Both the position numbers and the translations under genes were made by a program. The notes under the pieces were generated by a model, which saw only the letters and a list, made by a program, of their open reading frames with translations, did not search any database and was not told the DNA's origin. Shown one piece after another: positions 7,875 to 16,529 of a stretch of 64,000 nucleotides of DNA (position 1 is its first letter; every line of letters starts with the position of its first letter). This DNA comes from Ensifer sp. PDNC004 (GTDB taxonomy: Bacteria; Pseudomonadota; Alphaproteobacteria; Rhizobiales; Rhizobiaceae), in contig NZ_CP070353.1 of assembly GCF_016919405.1 (NCBI RefSeq), forward strand, positions 620,001 to 684,000. The letters run 5' to 3'.

Positions 7875-8872
7875 GCGCACCGATCGTTCACGGCGGCGGC
7901 ATCACCGAAGCCGCGGCGCGCTATGGCGGCCGGCTCGAAGACTGGCTGGATCTTTCGACCGGCATCAACCCATGCCCCGTCGCCCTGCCTGAAGTGCCCG
8001 AGCGCGCCTGGCACCGGCTGCCGGACCGGCAGACGGTGGATGACGCGCGGCGCGCGGCCGCCGACTACTACCGCACCAACGGCGTGCTCCCGTTGCCAGT
8101 GCCGGGCACGCAATCGGTGATCCAGCTGCTGCCGCGTCTTGCCCCGGCAGGCAGGCGCGTCGCGATCTTCGGCCCGACCTATGGCGAATATGCCCGCGTG
8201 CTCGAGGCGGCCGGCTTTGCCGTCGATCGCGTCGCGGATGCCGACGCGCTGACGGCCGAACATGGCCTTGTCATCGTCGTCAACCCCAACAACCCGACCG
8301 GCCGCGCCTTGACGCCGACGGAGCTTTTGGCGATCGCCGCAAGGCAAAAAGCGAGCGGCGGGCTGCTGCTCGTCGATGAGGCCTTCGGCGATCTCGAGCC
8401 GGAGCTGAGCGTCGCCGGCCATGTGCCGGGGCAGGGCAATCTCATCGTCTTCCGCTCCTTCGGCAAGTTCTTCGGCCTTGCGGGCCTGCGCCTCGGTTTC
8501 GTCGTTGCGACCGAACCGGTGCTTGCGTCCTTTGCCGACTGGCTCGGCCCCTGGGCCGTCTCCGGTCCGGCGTTGACGATCTCGAAAGCGTTGATGCAGG
8601 GCGATACGAAGGCGATCGCAGCCGGCATCCTCGCGCGTCGCGCCGGCCTCGACGCGGCACTCGATGGGGCAGGGCTCGCCCGCATCGGCGGCACGGGGCT
8701 TTTCGTGCTGGTCGAGCATCCGAGGGCAGGTCTGCTGCAGGAGCGGCTCTGCGAGGCTCATATCCTCACGCGCAAGTTCGACTATGCGCCGACCTGGCTC
8801 AGGATCGGGTTGGCACCTGACGCGGCGGGCGACCGGCGGCTTGCGGACGCGCTTGCCGGCATGGAGCTCTGA
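7871..8872 (+). CDS. cobC: CobC, L-threonine-phosphate decarboxylase-like PLP enzyme
   Basis: A 333-residue fold-type I PLP protein related to histidinol-phosphate aminotransferase, needed to make or attach the (R)-1-amino-2-propanol arm of cobalamin. Visible signatures are GGGITEAAARYG and DLSTGINPCPVALP at the N-terminus, VVNPNNPTGR, VDEAFGDLEPE, and the PLP-lysine region FRSFGKFFGLAGLRLGFV. The ATG at 7871 overlaps the cobB stop; a longer ORF starting at 7544 in this frame is read-through of cobB in another frame and is rejected. One base separates its stop from the cobD GTG. Confidence 0.94.
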   Translation: MSAPIVHGGGITEAAARYGGRLEDWLDLSTGINPCPVALPEVPERAWHRLPDRQTVDDARRAAADYYRTNGVLPLPVPGTQSVIQLLPRLAPAGRRVAIFGPTYGEYARVLEAAGFAVDRVADADALTAEHGLVIVVNPNNPTGRALTPTELLAIAARQKASGGLLLVDEAFGDLEPELSVAGHVPGQGNLIVFRSFGKFFGLAGLRLGFVVATEPVLASFADWLGPWAVSGPALTISKALMQGDTKAIAAGILARRAGLDAALDGAGLARIGGTGLFVLVEHPRAGLLQERLCEAHILTRKFDYAPTWLRIGLAPDAAGDRRLADALAGMEL

Positions 8873-8873
8873 G

Positions 8874-9845
8874 GTGTCGGAGACCATCCTTTTCATCCTC
8901 GCGCTGGCGCTGGTGATCGATCGCGTCGTCGGCGATCCGGACTGGCTCTGGGCGCGCGTGCCGCATCCGGTCGTATTCTTCGGCAAGGCGATCGGCTTTT
9001 TCGACGCCCGGCTGAACCGTGAGGATCTGGAGGATGGCGCCCGCAAATTTCGGGGCGTCGTCGCAATCCTGCTGTTGCTTGGCCTCAGCGCCTGGTTCGG
9101 CCATCTGCTGCATCGCCTGTTCGCCGTCTTCGGGCCGCTCGGTTTCCTGCTGGAGGCCGTTCTGGTCGCGATCTTTCTGGCGCAGAAGAGCCTTGCCGAT
9201 CACGTGCGTCGCGTCGCCGAGGGCCTGCGACAGGGTGGGCTTGAAGGCGGACGGGCCGCCGTGTCGATGATCGTCGGTCGCGATCCGGAGACGCTCGACG
9301 AGCCGGCGGTCTGCCGCGCGGCGATCGAGAGCCTGGCCGAGAACTTTTCCGATGGCGTCGTGGCGCCGGCCTTCTGGTATGCGGTTGCCGGCCTTCCGGG
9401 GCTTCTCGCCTACAAGATGCTGAACACGGCCGATTCGATGATTGGCCACAAGTCGCCGAAATATCTGCACTTCGGCTGGGCTTCGGCCCGGCTCGACGAC
9501 GTCGCCAACCTGCCGGCTGCCAGGCTCTCGATCCTGTTGATCTCGGCCGGTGCGCTGATCCACCGCGGCGCGCGTGCCGCCAAGGATGCTCTGACGGTGA
9601 GCCTTCGCGACCACGGCCTGCACCGCTCGCCGAACTCAGGCTGGCCGGAAGCGGCCATGGCCGGCGCGCTTGACCTGCAGCTTGCGGGTCCGCGCATCTA
9701 TGGCGGCGTCAAGGTCGGCGAGCCGATGATCAACGGTCCGGGCCGGGCGGTTGCGAAAAGCCAAGACATCGACGCCGGTATTGCTGTCTTTTACGGCGCC
9801 TGCACGGTCATGACCGGGCTTGTTCTTGCAATCGCAATGATTTGA
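8874..9845 (+). CDS. cobD: Cobinamide-phosphate synthase, adenosylcobinamide-forming membrane protein
   Basis: CobD (CbiB family) joins aminopropanol or its phosphate to adenosylcobyric acid at the inner membrane. The 323-residue protein starts with a hydrophobic segment, then has the family signature DRVVGDPDWLW...PHPVVFFGKAI. In the middle come VSMIVGRDPETLD and ENFSDGVVAPAFWYAV, followed by YKMLNTADSMIGHK, and it ends in a hydrophobic segment. The start is GTG at 8874, one base after the cobC stop; an ATG at 8664 in the same frame would overlap cobC by over 200 bases. It is the last gene of the cob run. Confidence 0.95.
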   Translation: MSETILFILALALVIDRVVGDPDWLWARVPHPVVFFGKAIGFFDARLNREDLEDGARKFRGVVAILLLLGLSAWFGHLLHRLFAVFGPLGFLLEAVLVAIFLAQKSLADHVRRVAEGLRQGGLEGGRAAVSMIVGRDPETLDEPAVCRAAIESLAENFSDGVVAPAFWYAVAGLPGLLAYKMLNTADSMIGHKSPKYLHFGWASARLDDVANLPAARLSILLISAGALIHRGARAAKDALTVSLRDHGLHRSPNSGWPEAAMAGALDLQLAGPRIYGGVKVGEPMINGPGRAVAKSQDIDAGIAVFYGACTVMTGLVLAIAMI

Positions 9846-9974
9846 TCGCGGAAGTTGACCTTCGCATTAAGACTCTGCTTTCCATATGTATTAAGATCGT
9901 ATCATATTCGATCAGTTATTCTCCTGGAACGTTTGGTTCCACCGGTACGTGTTCGTCTTCCCGGAGAGAGAAGC

Positions 9975-10403
9975 ATGCGCAAAAGCCTTCTGACTGCGCT
10001 GATTGCCGCTCTGCTGCAGTTTACCGTTCAACCCGTGAACGCCGCCAATCTGATTGCCGATATCAGCCTGTCGTCGCAGACGATGACCGTCAGCCAGAAC
10101 GGCATCGTGATGTATCGCTGGAAGGTCTCGACGGCGCGCAAGGGCTATGTGACGCCACGCGGCAGCTGGAGTGCGAAGTGGCTCTCGCGCAACCACCGTT
10201 CGCGCAAGTACGACGATGCGCCGATGCCTTACGCCGTGTTCTTCAACGGTGGCTACGCCATCCACGCCACCTACGACATCAAGCGGCTCGGCCGCCCGGC
10301 CTCGCATGGCTGCGTGCGGCTGCATCCCAACAATGCGGCGGAGTTTTTCGCCCTTACCAAGGAACACGGGTTGGCGAACACGCGGATCGTCATTACGCGG
10401 TGA
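9975..10403 (+). CDS. L,D-transpeptidase (YkuD domain), short secreted form
   Basis: A 142-residue protein with a signal peptide (MRKSLLTALIAALLQ...VNA, cleavage near residue 23) followed by a compact YkuD domain. The catalytic motif is intact: the upstream His in YAIHATYDIKRLG and the SHGCVRLHP motif with the nucleophile Cys. Such enzymes form 3-3 peptidoglycan cross-links or attach proteins to peptidoglycan in the periplasm. The ATG at 9975 has GGAGAGA upstream; the ORF could start at 9855, but that would put a polar tail before the signal peptide. It has no LysM or binding domain. It is not obviously linked to its neighbours. Confidence 0.9.
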   Translation: MRKSLLTALIAALLQFTVQPVNAANLIADISLSSQTMTVSQNGIVMYRWKVSTARKGYVTPRGSWSAKWLSRNHRSRKYDDAPMPYAVFFNGGYAIHATYDIKRLGRPASHGCVRLHPNNAAEFFALTKEHGLANTRIVITR

Positions 10404-10472
10404 CGCTGCCTCGCGTCGCACGTCCGGCTTGTTGCCTTCTTGATAGATCCGCTGCTCATCCCCTTGCCGGGA

Positions 10473-10638
10473 CCTTCTGCCCGTTTTGACGGGGAGAAGG
10501 GGAATTGCGGCACGCGGCCGTTTCAATCGCACCGTCGGATTCGCCCGCGAGCTTGCCGAAGATGGCAAGGCTGCAGTCGTCCTCGTTCCCTCTCGCCGCT
10601 TGCGCTGAGAGCGGTCGTCCTCGGGTCGAACCCGAGGA
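10473..10638. repeat. Palindromic intergenic repeat-like segment
   Basis: The stretch between the L,D-transpeptidase and fnrN holds two strong hairpins: 10473-10484 pairing with 10489-10500 (CCTTCTGCCCGT / ACGGGGAGAAGG, one mismatch), and 10618-10626 pairing with 10630-10638 (TCCTCGGGT / ACCCGAGGA, perfect). The first shares TGCCGG-x-ACCTTCT...GAGAAGG with the element at 24103-24276, so they look like one dispersed family. No ORF is supported between 10404 and 10697. Confidence 0.5.
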
Positions 10639-10697
10639 GAGGGGCGATACTGTCGAGAAAGTTGCTGCGACTACTGCTTAGCAGCCGCTAACGGCCG

Positions 10698-11435
10698 TCA
10701 GTCGATACCCGCCACATGCATCAGCCGGTCGAGGCTCGGCACGGTGACGTGGCGGCTGTTTTCGATGCGGATGACGTTCTCCTTGCGCAGCTTGGTGATC
10801 TGGCGGCTGACCGTTTCGATGGTCAGGCCGAGATAGTCTGCGATGTCGGCGCGCGACAGCGGCAGGTCGAACTCGTTCGAGGTGCCGTTTTCCGGGTCGA
10901 TATGGGTGGCGATGATGTAGAGGAAACTCGCGACCTTTTCCTGCGCAGTCTTGCGGCCGAGCGTCAGCATCCAGTCACGCGCCTCGTCGAGTTCCTTCAG
11001 CGCTTGCTCGTGCAGCCGGTGCTCGAGGTTGGGCGCTTCGGAGACCAGGCGATCGATGACGGTGCGCGGGAAACAACAGATGTCGGTATCGACGGCTGCT
11101 TCCGCCGTCAGGGCGCTTTCGCGGGTAAAGGGCCGGCCCATGAAATCAGGGGCAAACTGCAGGCCGACGATCTGCTGTCGGCCGTCGGCCAGAACCTTGC
11201 TGAGCTTGACGACACCGTTGATGATGTTGGCGTAGCTCTCGGTCGCTTCTCCCTGGCCGATGACCTCGCGGCCGGGCTCGATGCTGCGGCGAGTCGAATG
11301 GCGGCTGAGGTCGAGCAGCTGATCCGGGGTGAGCGTGCCGCAAACGCCGCCATGGCGCGCCTCGCAGGCGGCGCAGACGGCTGGAACCTCCGAATTATGG
11401 ATATCCTTGCGACGATGTTCGTTCACGATCTGCAA
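10698..11435 (-). CDS. fnrN: FnrN-type oxygen-sensing Crp/Fnr transcription regulator
   Basis: A 245-residue regulator. The N-terminus holds Cys21, Cys24 and Cys32 (CAACEARHGGVC), and a further pair sits at 120-121 (TDICCFPR). Together they can ligate the oxygen-labile 4Fe-4S cluster, which separates FnrN from cluster-free FixK. A cyclic-nucleotide-type beta-roll domain follows, then a helix-turn-helix with the recognition helix LTIETVSRQITKL, whose E-x-x-SR contacts TTGAT half-sites. The start is TTG at 11435; a GTG at 11426 is the alternative. An FNR box 150 bp upstream (11586-11599) faces the divergent hemN gene and might also act on fnrN. Targets seen in this window: hemN, the hemerythrin gene, fixNOQP, fixGHIS, perhaps cobA. 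Confidence 0.93.
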   Translation of the reverse strand: MQIVNEHRRKDIHNSEVPAVCAACEARHGGVCGTLTPDQLLDLSRHSTRRSIEPGREVIGQGEATESYANIINGVVKLSKVLADGRQQIVGLQFAPDFMGRPFTRESALTAEAAVDTDICCFPRTVIDRLVSEAPNLEHRLHEQALKELDEARDWMLTLGRKTAQEKVASFLYIIATHIDPENGTSNEFDLPLSRADIADYLGLTIETVSRQITKLRKENVIRIENSRHVTVPSLDRLMHVAGID

Positions 11436-11585
11436 TTCTTTCTACCTGCATGCCGTTGGTCTCTGGATGACCAAAGAGGATGCGGGTCGTTAAATCAAGA
11501 GTTGACAGGTGCTAATTCCGAAAGCGCGAAACAATGTCTCATGCCAGCTTGAGCATTGTCAATTTTAACGTGTTAATTCGCCGAC

Positions 11586-11599
11586 TTGATCAAAATCAA
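11586..11599 (+). promoter_or_regulatory. FnrN/FixK box (anaerobox) of hemN
   Basis: TTGATCAAAATCAA is a perfect TTGAT-N4-ATCAA palindrome. In a class II promoter its centre at -41.5 places transcription start at 11634, 18 bases before the hemN ATG chosen here. Confidence 0.88.
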
Positions 11600-11651
11600 A
11601 GGCCTCTTTGCCGATCCGTCCTAAGCCGTCTTCATGACAGCGGAGAGACTT

Positions 11652-13001
11652 ATGGACGACGCGCTCATCCTCAAGCATGCGAGCCCTGTGCCGCGCTACA
11701 CCAGCTACCCGACCGCACCGCATTTTTCCGAGGCGGTGGGGCCGGTTGACTATCAAGGCTGGCTCGGTGCGATCCGTGCGGGCGAGGCGATCTCGCTCTA
11801 TGCGCACGTGCCCTATTGCGACAGGCTCTGTTGGTTCTGTGCCTGCCATACGAAGCAGACGCTGCGCTATGATCCGGTGGCAACCTATCTAACCGGCCTG
11901 CATCGCGAGGTTGCAGAAATCGGCAGCCGGGTGAGCCGCGAGGCCAGGGTGACGGCGCTGCATTTCGGCGGCGGCTCGCCGACGCTCGTCAGGCCCGACG
12001 ACATGATCGCGCTGAAACGTGCTTTTGCCGAACACTTCACCTTTGCGCCCGATTGCGAGATCAGCGTCGAGATGGACCCGAACGATCTCGATGAAGCGCG
12101 CCATGATGCGCTGGCTAAGATCGGCATGACGCGGGCGAGCTTCGGCATCCAGGATTTCGATCCGGTCGTGCAGAATGCGATCAACCGCATCCAGACCTTC
12201 GAGCAGACGCGCGACGCGATCGAGGCGTCCCGGGCACGGGGCGTACACTCGGTCAATTGCGACGTGCTCTATGGTTTGCCCTACCAAAGCCTTCAGTCGC
12301 TGGAGCGGACCATGGAGGCCGTGCTTTCGCTCGCGCCTGATCGCGTCGCACTCTTCGGCTACGCCCATGTGCCGTGGATGAAGACACACCAGAAGATGAT
12401 TCCGGACGAAAGCCTGCCCGGCATCGTCGAGCGTTTCGCGCAGATGAGCCGCGCCGCCGAGATGCTGGTTGCTGCCGGCTACGAGGCAATCGGTATCGAC
12501 CATTTCGCAAAGCCGGACGACAGCCTGGCGCGGGCCAACAGGGAAGGGCGTCTGCGCCGCAATTTCCAGGGCTATACCGACGACGCGGCCGAAACGCTTA
12601 TTGGTCTCGGCGCCTCGGCGATCGGTCAGTTTCGTCAAGGTTATGTTCAGAACATGCCGGCCACCGGCGAATATCTGCGCCATGTGGAAAACACCGGGCT
12701 GGCAGCCGTGCGTGGTTACCGCTTCACACCGGACGACATCCTGAGAGCAAAAGTGATTGCCGACGTCATGTGCCGCTTTGCCTTCTCTTTCGACGAGATC
12801 GAGCATGACTTCCCGGCGCTTGCCGGCGCGGTGATCGAGGAGGCGCGGCTCTTCCGGGCGCGCGATGTGGACGAGCTGACGACGATCGAAAGCGGGGTTT
12901 TCCGCCTGACCGAACGCGGCAGGCCCTTTGCCCGCTCGGTTGCGGCCACCTTCGATGCCTATCTCGGCAACGGCCGCGGCCGGCATTCGGTGGCGGTCTG
13001 A
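11652..13001 (+). CDS. hemN: Oxygen-independent coproporphyrinogen III oxidase (radical SAM)
   Basis: HemN oxidatively decarboxylates coproporphyrinogen III to protoporphyrinogen IX without O2, using SAM and a 4Fe-4S cluster. The 449-residue protein has HVPYCDRLCWFCAC near residue 60, which supplies the CxxxCxxC cluster ligands plus the extra Cys typical of true HemN. It also has HFGGGSPTLV, SVEMDPNDL and GIQDFDPVVQNAINRIQ. The HemN C-terminal domain starts near residue 370 (DDILRAKVIADVMC). I chose ATG 11652 because GGAGAGA lies six bases upstream and the FNR box predicts transcription from 11634, where the longer ORF's ATG sits. It is divergent from fnrN and controlled by the box at 11586. 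Confidence 0.96.
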   Translation: MDDALILKHASPVPRYTSYPTAPHFSEAVGPVDYQGWLGAIRAGEAISLYAHVPYCDRLCWFCACHTKQTLRYDPVATYLTGLHREVAEIGSRVSREARVTALHFGGGSPTLVRPDDMIALKRAFAEHFTFAPDCEISVEMDPNDLDEARHDALAKIGMTRASFGIQDFDPVVQNAINRIQTFEQTRDAIEASRARGVHSVNCDVLYGLPYQSLQSLERTMEAVLSLAPDRVALFGYAHVPWMKTHQKMIPDESLPGIVERFAQMSRAAEMLVAAGYEAIGIDHFAKPDDSLARANREGRLRRNFQGYTDDAAETLIGLGASAIGQFRQGYVQNMPATGEYLRHVENTGLAAVRGYRFTPDDILRAKVIADVMCRFAFSFDEIEHDFPALAGAVIEEARLFRARDVDELTTIESGVFRLTERGRPFARSVAATFDAYLGNGRGRHSVAV

Positions 13002-13125
13002 GCCATGCTCTGTCGCAACACCGTTTTCCAATTCGAAAGCCTTCGCCATCAAGGCCATTGGCTTTTGCGGCGCATTTACCTATAGGATCGCCGAGACTCG
13101 ACTTTAAAATATTAGAGGTATGCGC

Positions 13126-13404
13126 GTGACAGCTACATTCGACAAGGTTGCCGACATCATCGCGGAAACGAGCGAGATCGATCGCGAGACGATCACGCCG
13201 GAAAGCCACACGATCGACGATCTGGGCATCGACAGCCTGGACTTCCTCGACATCGTGTTTGCGATCGACAAGGAATTCGGCATTAAGATTCCGCTCGAGC
13301 AGTGGACGCAGGAAGTCAACGAAGGCAAGGTTTCGACCGAAGAATACTTCGTTCTGAAGAACCTCTGCGCCAAGATCGACGAACTGCGGGCTGCCAAGGG
13401 CTGA
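13126..13404 (+). CDS. acpXL: Acyl carrier protein AcpXL for very-long-chain fatty acid of lipid A
   Basis: A 92-residue specialised acyl carrier protein that carries the 27-hydroxyoctacosanoate/C28 chain in rhizobia. The phosphopantetheine attachment Ser lies in [21 protein letters not shown]. The C-terminal half ([22 protein letters not shown]) is peculiar to AcpXL and absent from AcpP. The start is GTG at 13126: AGAGG lies seven bases upstream, whereas the in-frame ATG at 13120 is only one base from it. It is the first gene of the acpXL-fabZXL-fabF2XL-fabF1XL-adh2XL-lpxXL operon. A hairpin (13405-13420) directly follows the stop. Confidence 0.96.
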   Translation: MTATFDKVADIIAETSEIDRETITPESHTIDDLGIDSLDFLDIVFAIDKEFGIKIPLEQWTQEVNEGKVSTEEYFVLKNLCAKIDELRAAKG

Positions 13405-13420
13405 TCGGGCTTTCGCCCGA
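13405..13420 (+). promoter_or_regulatory. Intercistronic hairpin after acpXL
   Basis: TCGGGC-TTTC-GCCCGA forms a perfect 6-bp stem right after the acpXL stop, with no T-run. It is likely to stabilise the acpXL message or attenuate rather than terminate, which would suit a carrier protein needed in excess over its enzymes. Confidence 0.4.
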
Positions 13421-13519
13421 GCCTTGCCACTCGATTTCCAATGCCGCCCGTCGCGCCCCGCGCTTGACAGGCGGCATTGGCGTTTTTACTTGAGCCCGAA
13501 ACCAACGGGGTGAGCCTCA

Positions 13520-14005
13520 ATGCTCCTTGAATACTTCCAGATGATCGATCGTGTCGAAACGGTCGATCTTTCGGCTGGCCGGCTGACGGCGCGGTCCGTC
13601 GTGCCGGAGAAGAGCCCGGTGTTCGAAGGCCATTTTCCAGGCTATCCGCTGGTGCCCGGCGTGCTTCTCATCGAGACCATGGCGCAGGCCTCCGGTTTCC
13701 TGGTGCTCGCCGCTACCAATTTCGCCGCCATGCCCTTCCTGATGTCGGTCGACGGCGCCAAGATGCGGACCTTCGTCGAGCCCTCGGCCGAACTCGAGAT
13801 CGAAGCCTTCCTCGAGCATGAAGGTTCGGGCTTCGCCGTCACCAAGGCGAAGATCACCTCTGGCGGCAAGAAGGTCTGCGACGCCCAGCTGAAGCTGCGG
13901 ACCATGCCGTTCGATCAGGTTCCGCTCGGCGATATCGTGCGCAAGCGGGCTGGAGAAGTGGGTCTGATGGCGGCGCTTTCAGCGGCAGCCGGTTCGGAGA
14001 AGTAA
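13520..14005 (+). CDS. fabZXL: 3-hydroxyacyl-ACP dehydratase FabZ-like (VLCFA)
   Basis: A 161-residue single hot-dog protein. It has the FabZ motif GHFPGYPLVPGVLLIETMAQASG, in which His and Glu form the active site. It should dehydrate 3-hydroxyacyl chains on AcpXL during elongation to C28. The C-terminus extends about 15 residues beyond a typical FabZ (Ala/Gly-rich tail). The ATG at 13520 follows GGGTGAG. The gene sits between acpXL and fabF2XL, one base from the latter, which fixes its role in lipid A VLCFA synthesis rather than bulk lipid synthesis. Confidence 0.93.
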   Translation: MLLEYFQMIDRVETVDLSAGRLTARSVVPEKSPVFEGHFPGYPLVPGVLLIETMAQASGFLVLAATNFAAMPFLMSVDGAKMRTFVEPSAELEIEAFLEHEGSGFAVTKAKITSGGKKVCDAQLKLRTMPFDQVPLGDIVRKRAGEVGLMAALSAAAGSEK

Positions 14006-14006
14006 G

Positions 14007-15209
14007 ATGAGCAAATCTGCAAACGACGTTGTCATTACCGGCATCGGTATCGTCACCAGCCAGGGTGTCGGGGTCGAGCCGCATCTGGCGATGCTGACCG
14101 CCGGCACGTCGCCGGCCGCGCGCGTCGAGACCGAGAAGTTCAGCCCCTATCCGGTGCATCCGCTGCCGGAAATCGACTGGTCGCAGCAGATCGCCAAGCG
14201 TGGCGACCAGCGCCAGATGGAAAACTGGCAGCGCCTCGGCGTCTTTTCCGCGGGCCTGGCGCTGGATGACGCCGGTCTGAAGGACAATCTCGAAGCCTGC
14301 GGCAGCATGGACATGATCGTCGCTGCCGGCGGCGGCGAGCGAGACATCAACGTCGATTCACTGATCGTCGACGAGGCGCTGAAGCGCAACGACCGCGAAC
14401 AGCTGCTCAACGAAAAGCTGACGACCGAACTGCGACCGACGCTGTTCCTGGCCCAGCTTTCCAACCTGCTCGCCGGCAACATCTCGATCGTGCACAAGGT
14501 GACCGGCTCGTCCCGCACCTTCATGGGCGAAGAAGCGGCCGGTATCTCGGCGATCGAAACCGCCTTTGCCCGGATCAAGGCCGGCCAGTCGACGCATACG
14601 CTCGTCGGCGGCGCGTTTTCGGCCGAGCGCCTGGACATCATGCTGATGATCGAGGCGATCCAGGGCCAGGCAACCGGTGACTGGCACCCGATCTGGTCGC
14701 GCAGCCGCGACAACGGTGGCGGCATGATCCCCGGGTCGGTCGGCGCCTTCCTGGTGCTGGAATCACGCGAGTACGCCGAAGCCCGTGGCGCCCGCATCTA
14801 TGCGACGATCGACGCGATCGGCAGCGACCGCGGCAGCCGCGCTGACGGCAAGCTCGAAGCACGCCTTGCGGACCTTGCGAAACCGGCTGAAAAGCTCGAT
14901 CCGGCAAGCACGGTGGTCTTTTCCGGCACGTCCGGTTTTCATGATCTCGTCGCCAGCGAAAAGGCGTTCCTGCAGGCCAATCTGGCCGGCGCGCCTGTGC
15001 GTGCCTATGGCGGCATCGTCGGCCACAGCATCGAGGCGCAGTTTCCGGCGGGCTTGGCGCTTGCCGCGCTCACGCTCGGCCACGGCGCCAAGGTGCCGGC
15101 CTTCGACGCCAGCTTCGAAAAGCCGATGACGGCTGCTGCCCGGTCGGCGGTCGTGACCACCGTCGGTCATTCACGCGGCGAAGGCGTCGCGGTCCTTTCG
15201 GCCGAATAA
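14007..15209 (+). CDS. fabF2XL: Beta-ketoacyl-ACP synthase homologue FabF2XL lacking the catalytic Cys
   Basis: A 400-residue thiolase-fold ketosynthase. It keeps the N-terminal VVITGIGIVTSQGVG and the late GIVGHSIEAQFPAG region, which retains the second active-site His. The nucleophile Cys is missing: where family members have TACASG this protein reads GSSRTFMGEEAAGIS. The first His of the AHGTST motif is also replaced (FSGTSGFHDL). It therefore looks like a catalytically dead partner, comparable to the chain-length-factor subunit of type II polyketide synthases, probably pairing with FabF1XL encoded next door. Stop and next start are 12 bases apart. Confidence 0.92.
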   Translation: MSKSANDVVITGIGIVTSQGVGVEPHLAMLTAGTSPAARVETEKFSPYPVHPLPEIDWSQQIAKRGDQRQMENWQRLGVFSAGLALDDAGLKDNLEACGSMDMIVAAGGGERDINVDSLIVDEALKRNDREQLLNEKLTTELRPTLFLAQLSNLLAGNISIVHKVTGSSRTFMGEEAAGISAIETAFARIKAGQSTHTLVGGAFSAERLDIMLMIEAIQGQATGDWHPIWSRSRDNGGGMIPGSVGAFLVLESREYAEARGARIYATIDAIGSDRGSRADGKLEARLADLAKPAEKLDPASTVVFSGTSGFHDLVASEKAFLQANLAGAPVRAYGGIVGHSIEAQFPAGLALAALTLGHGAKVPAFDASFEKPMTAAARSAVVTTVGHSRGEGVAVLSAE

Positions 15210-15221
15210 GAGGAACGATTG

Positions 15222-16505
15222 ATGAGCAACGCTTACAAGGATCACCTCGGCCGCCCGATCGTCGCCGTTACCGGCATGGGCGTCATTACCTCGCTCGGCC
15301 AGGGGCTGGAAGACAACTGGTCGGCGCTGACCGGCGGCGTCTCCGGCATCCGCAAGATCACCCGTTTCCCGACGGAAGGCCTCAACACCCGCATCTCCGG
15401 CATGGTCGATTTCATCGAGGTGCCGGCGGCCAACTCCGTCGAGCGCTCCTATGCCATGGCGCGCGAGACGACACTGGAAGCGCTGGCGCAGGCCGGGCTT
15501 TCCGGCGACTTCAACGGCCCGCTGTTTCTGGCCGCCCCGCCGATCGAGCCGGAATGGAGCGCACGCTTCGAGCTCGCCGATCGTTCGCCGCCTTCCGAAC
15601 AGCCAGGCGATGCCTATAACCGCTTCCTCGCTGCGATGCGCCAGAAGGCCGATCCGGTGTTCCATGAGGCCGTGCTCTTCGGCTCGATCTCCGAGCGCCT
15701 TGCCGATCGCTTCGGCACGCGTGGCCTGCCGGTGACGCTGTCGACCGCCTGCGCTTCCGGCGCGACCGCGATCCAGCTCGGCGTCGAGGCGATCCGCCAG
15801 GGCCGCACCGATCGCGCACTGACGGTTGCGACCGATGGTTCGGTCAGCGCCGAAGCGCTGATCCGCTTTGCGCTGCTTTCCGCGCTCTCCACCCAGAACG
15901 ATCCGCCGGAAAAGGCCTCAAAGCCCTTCACCAAGGACCGTGATGGCTTCGTCATCGCCGAAGGTGCAGCGACGCTGGTGCTGGAATCGCTGGAAGCAGC
16001 CGTTGCCCGCGGCGCCCGCGTCTACGGCATCCTCAAGGGTTGCGGCGAGAAGGCCGACCTCTTCCACCGCACGCGCTCCTCGCCGGACGGTGGACCGGCT
16101 ATCGCGACGATCCGCGCTGCCCTTGCCGACGCCGGCATCGATGAAACCGGCATCGGCTACATCAACGCGCACGGCACCTCGACGCCCGAAAACGACAAGA
16201 TGGAATATCTGTCGATGTCGGCCGTCTTCGGCGATCGCCTGCCGTCGATCCCGGTCTCGTCCAACAAGTCGATGATCGGTCACACGCTGACGGCCGCCGG
16301 TGCGGTCGAGGCGGTGTTCTCGATCCAGACGATGCTGACCGGCACGCTGCCGCCGACGATCAACTACCAGAACCCCGATCCGGCGATCGTGCTCGACGTC
16401 GTGCCGAACGTGAAGCGCAGCCAGCAGGTTTCTGCGGTGCTGTCGAACTCCTTCGGCTTCGGCGGCCAGAACGCCAGCCTGGTGATGACGGCCGAGCCGG
16501 CCTGA
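15222..16505 (+). CDS. fabF1XL: Beta-ketoacyl-ACP synthase FabF1XL (active KAS II-like)
   Basis: A 427-residue ketosynthase with a full catalytic triad: Cys177 in STACASGATAIQLG, His317 in NAHGTSTPEND and His354 in SMIGHTLTAAG, plus the C-terminal NSFGFGGQNASLV. It elongates the very long acyl chain on AcpXL. The start at ATG 15222 has GAGGAACGATTG just before it; a TTG at 15219 in the same frame is less likely. Next to the Cys-less FabF2XL it makes a KS/chain-length-factor-like pair. A 172-bp inverted-repeat element separates it from adh2XL. Confidence 0.95.
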   Translation: MSNAYKDHLGRPIVAVTGMGVITSLGQGLEDNWSALTGGVSGIRKITRFPTEGLNTRISGMVDFIEVPAANSVERSYAMARETTLEALAQAGLSGDFNGPLFLAAPPIEPEWSARFELADRSPPSEQPGDAYNRFLAAMRQKADPVFHEAVLFGSISERLADRFGTRGLPVTLSTACASGATAIQLGVEAIRQGRTDRALTVATDGSVSAEALIRFALLSALSTQNDPPEKASKPFTKDRDGFVIAEGAATLVLESLEAAVARGARVYGILKGCGEKADLFHRTRSSPDGGPAIATIRAALADAGIDETGIGYINAHGTSTPENDKMEYLSMSAVFGDRLPSIPVSSNKSMIGHTLTAAGAVEAVFSIQTMLTGTLPPTINYQNPDPAIVLDVVPNVKRSQQVSAVLSNSFGFGGQNASLVMTAEPA

Positions 16506-16529
16506 ACCAATTCGAGGGCAATACGATTT

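Noticed and set aside
11459..11500. Second FNR box for fnrN autoregulation
   Set aside because: Only one half-site (ATCAA) is good; the other half has at least three mismatches.
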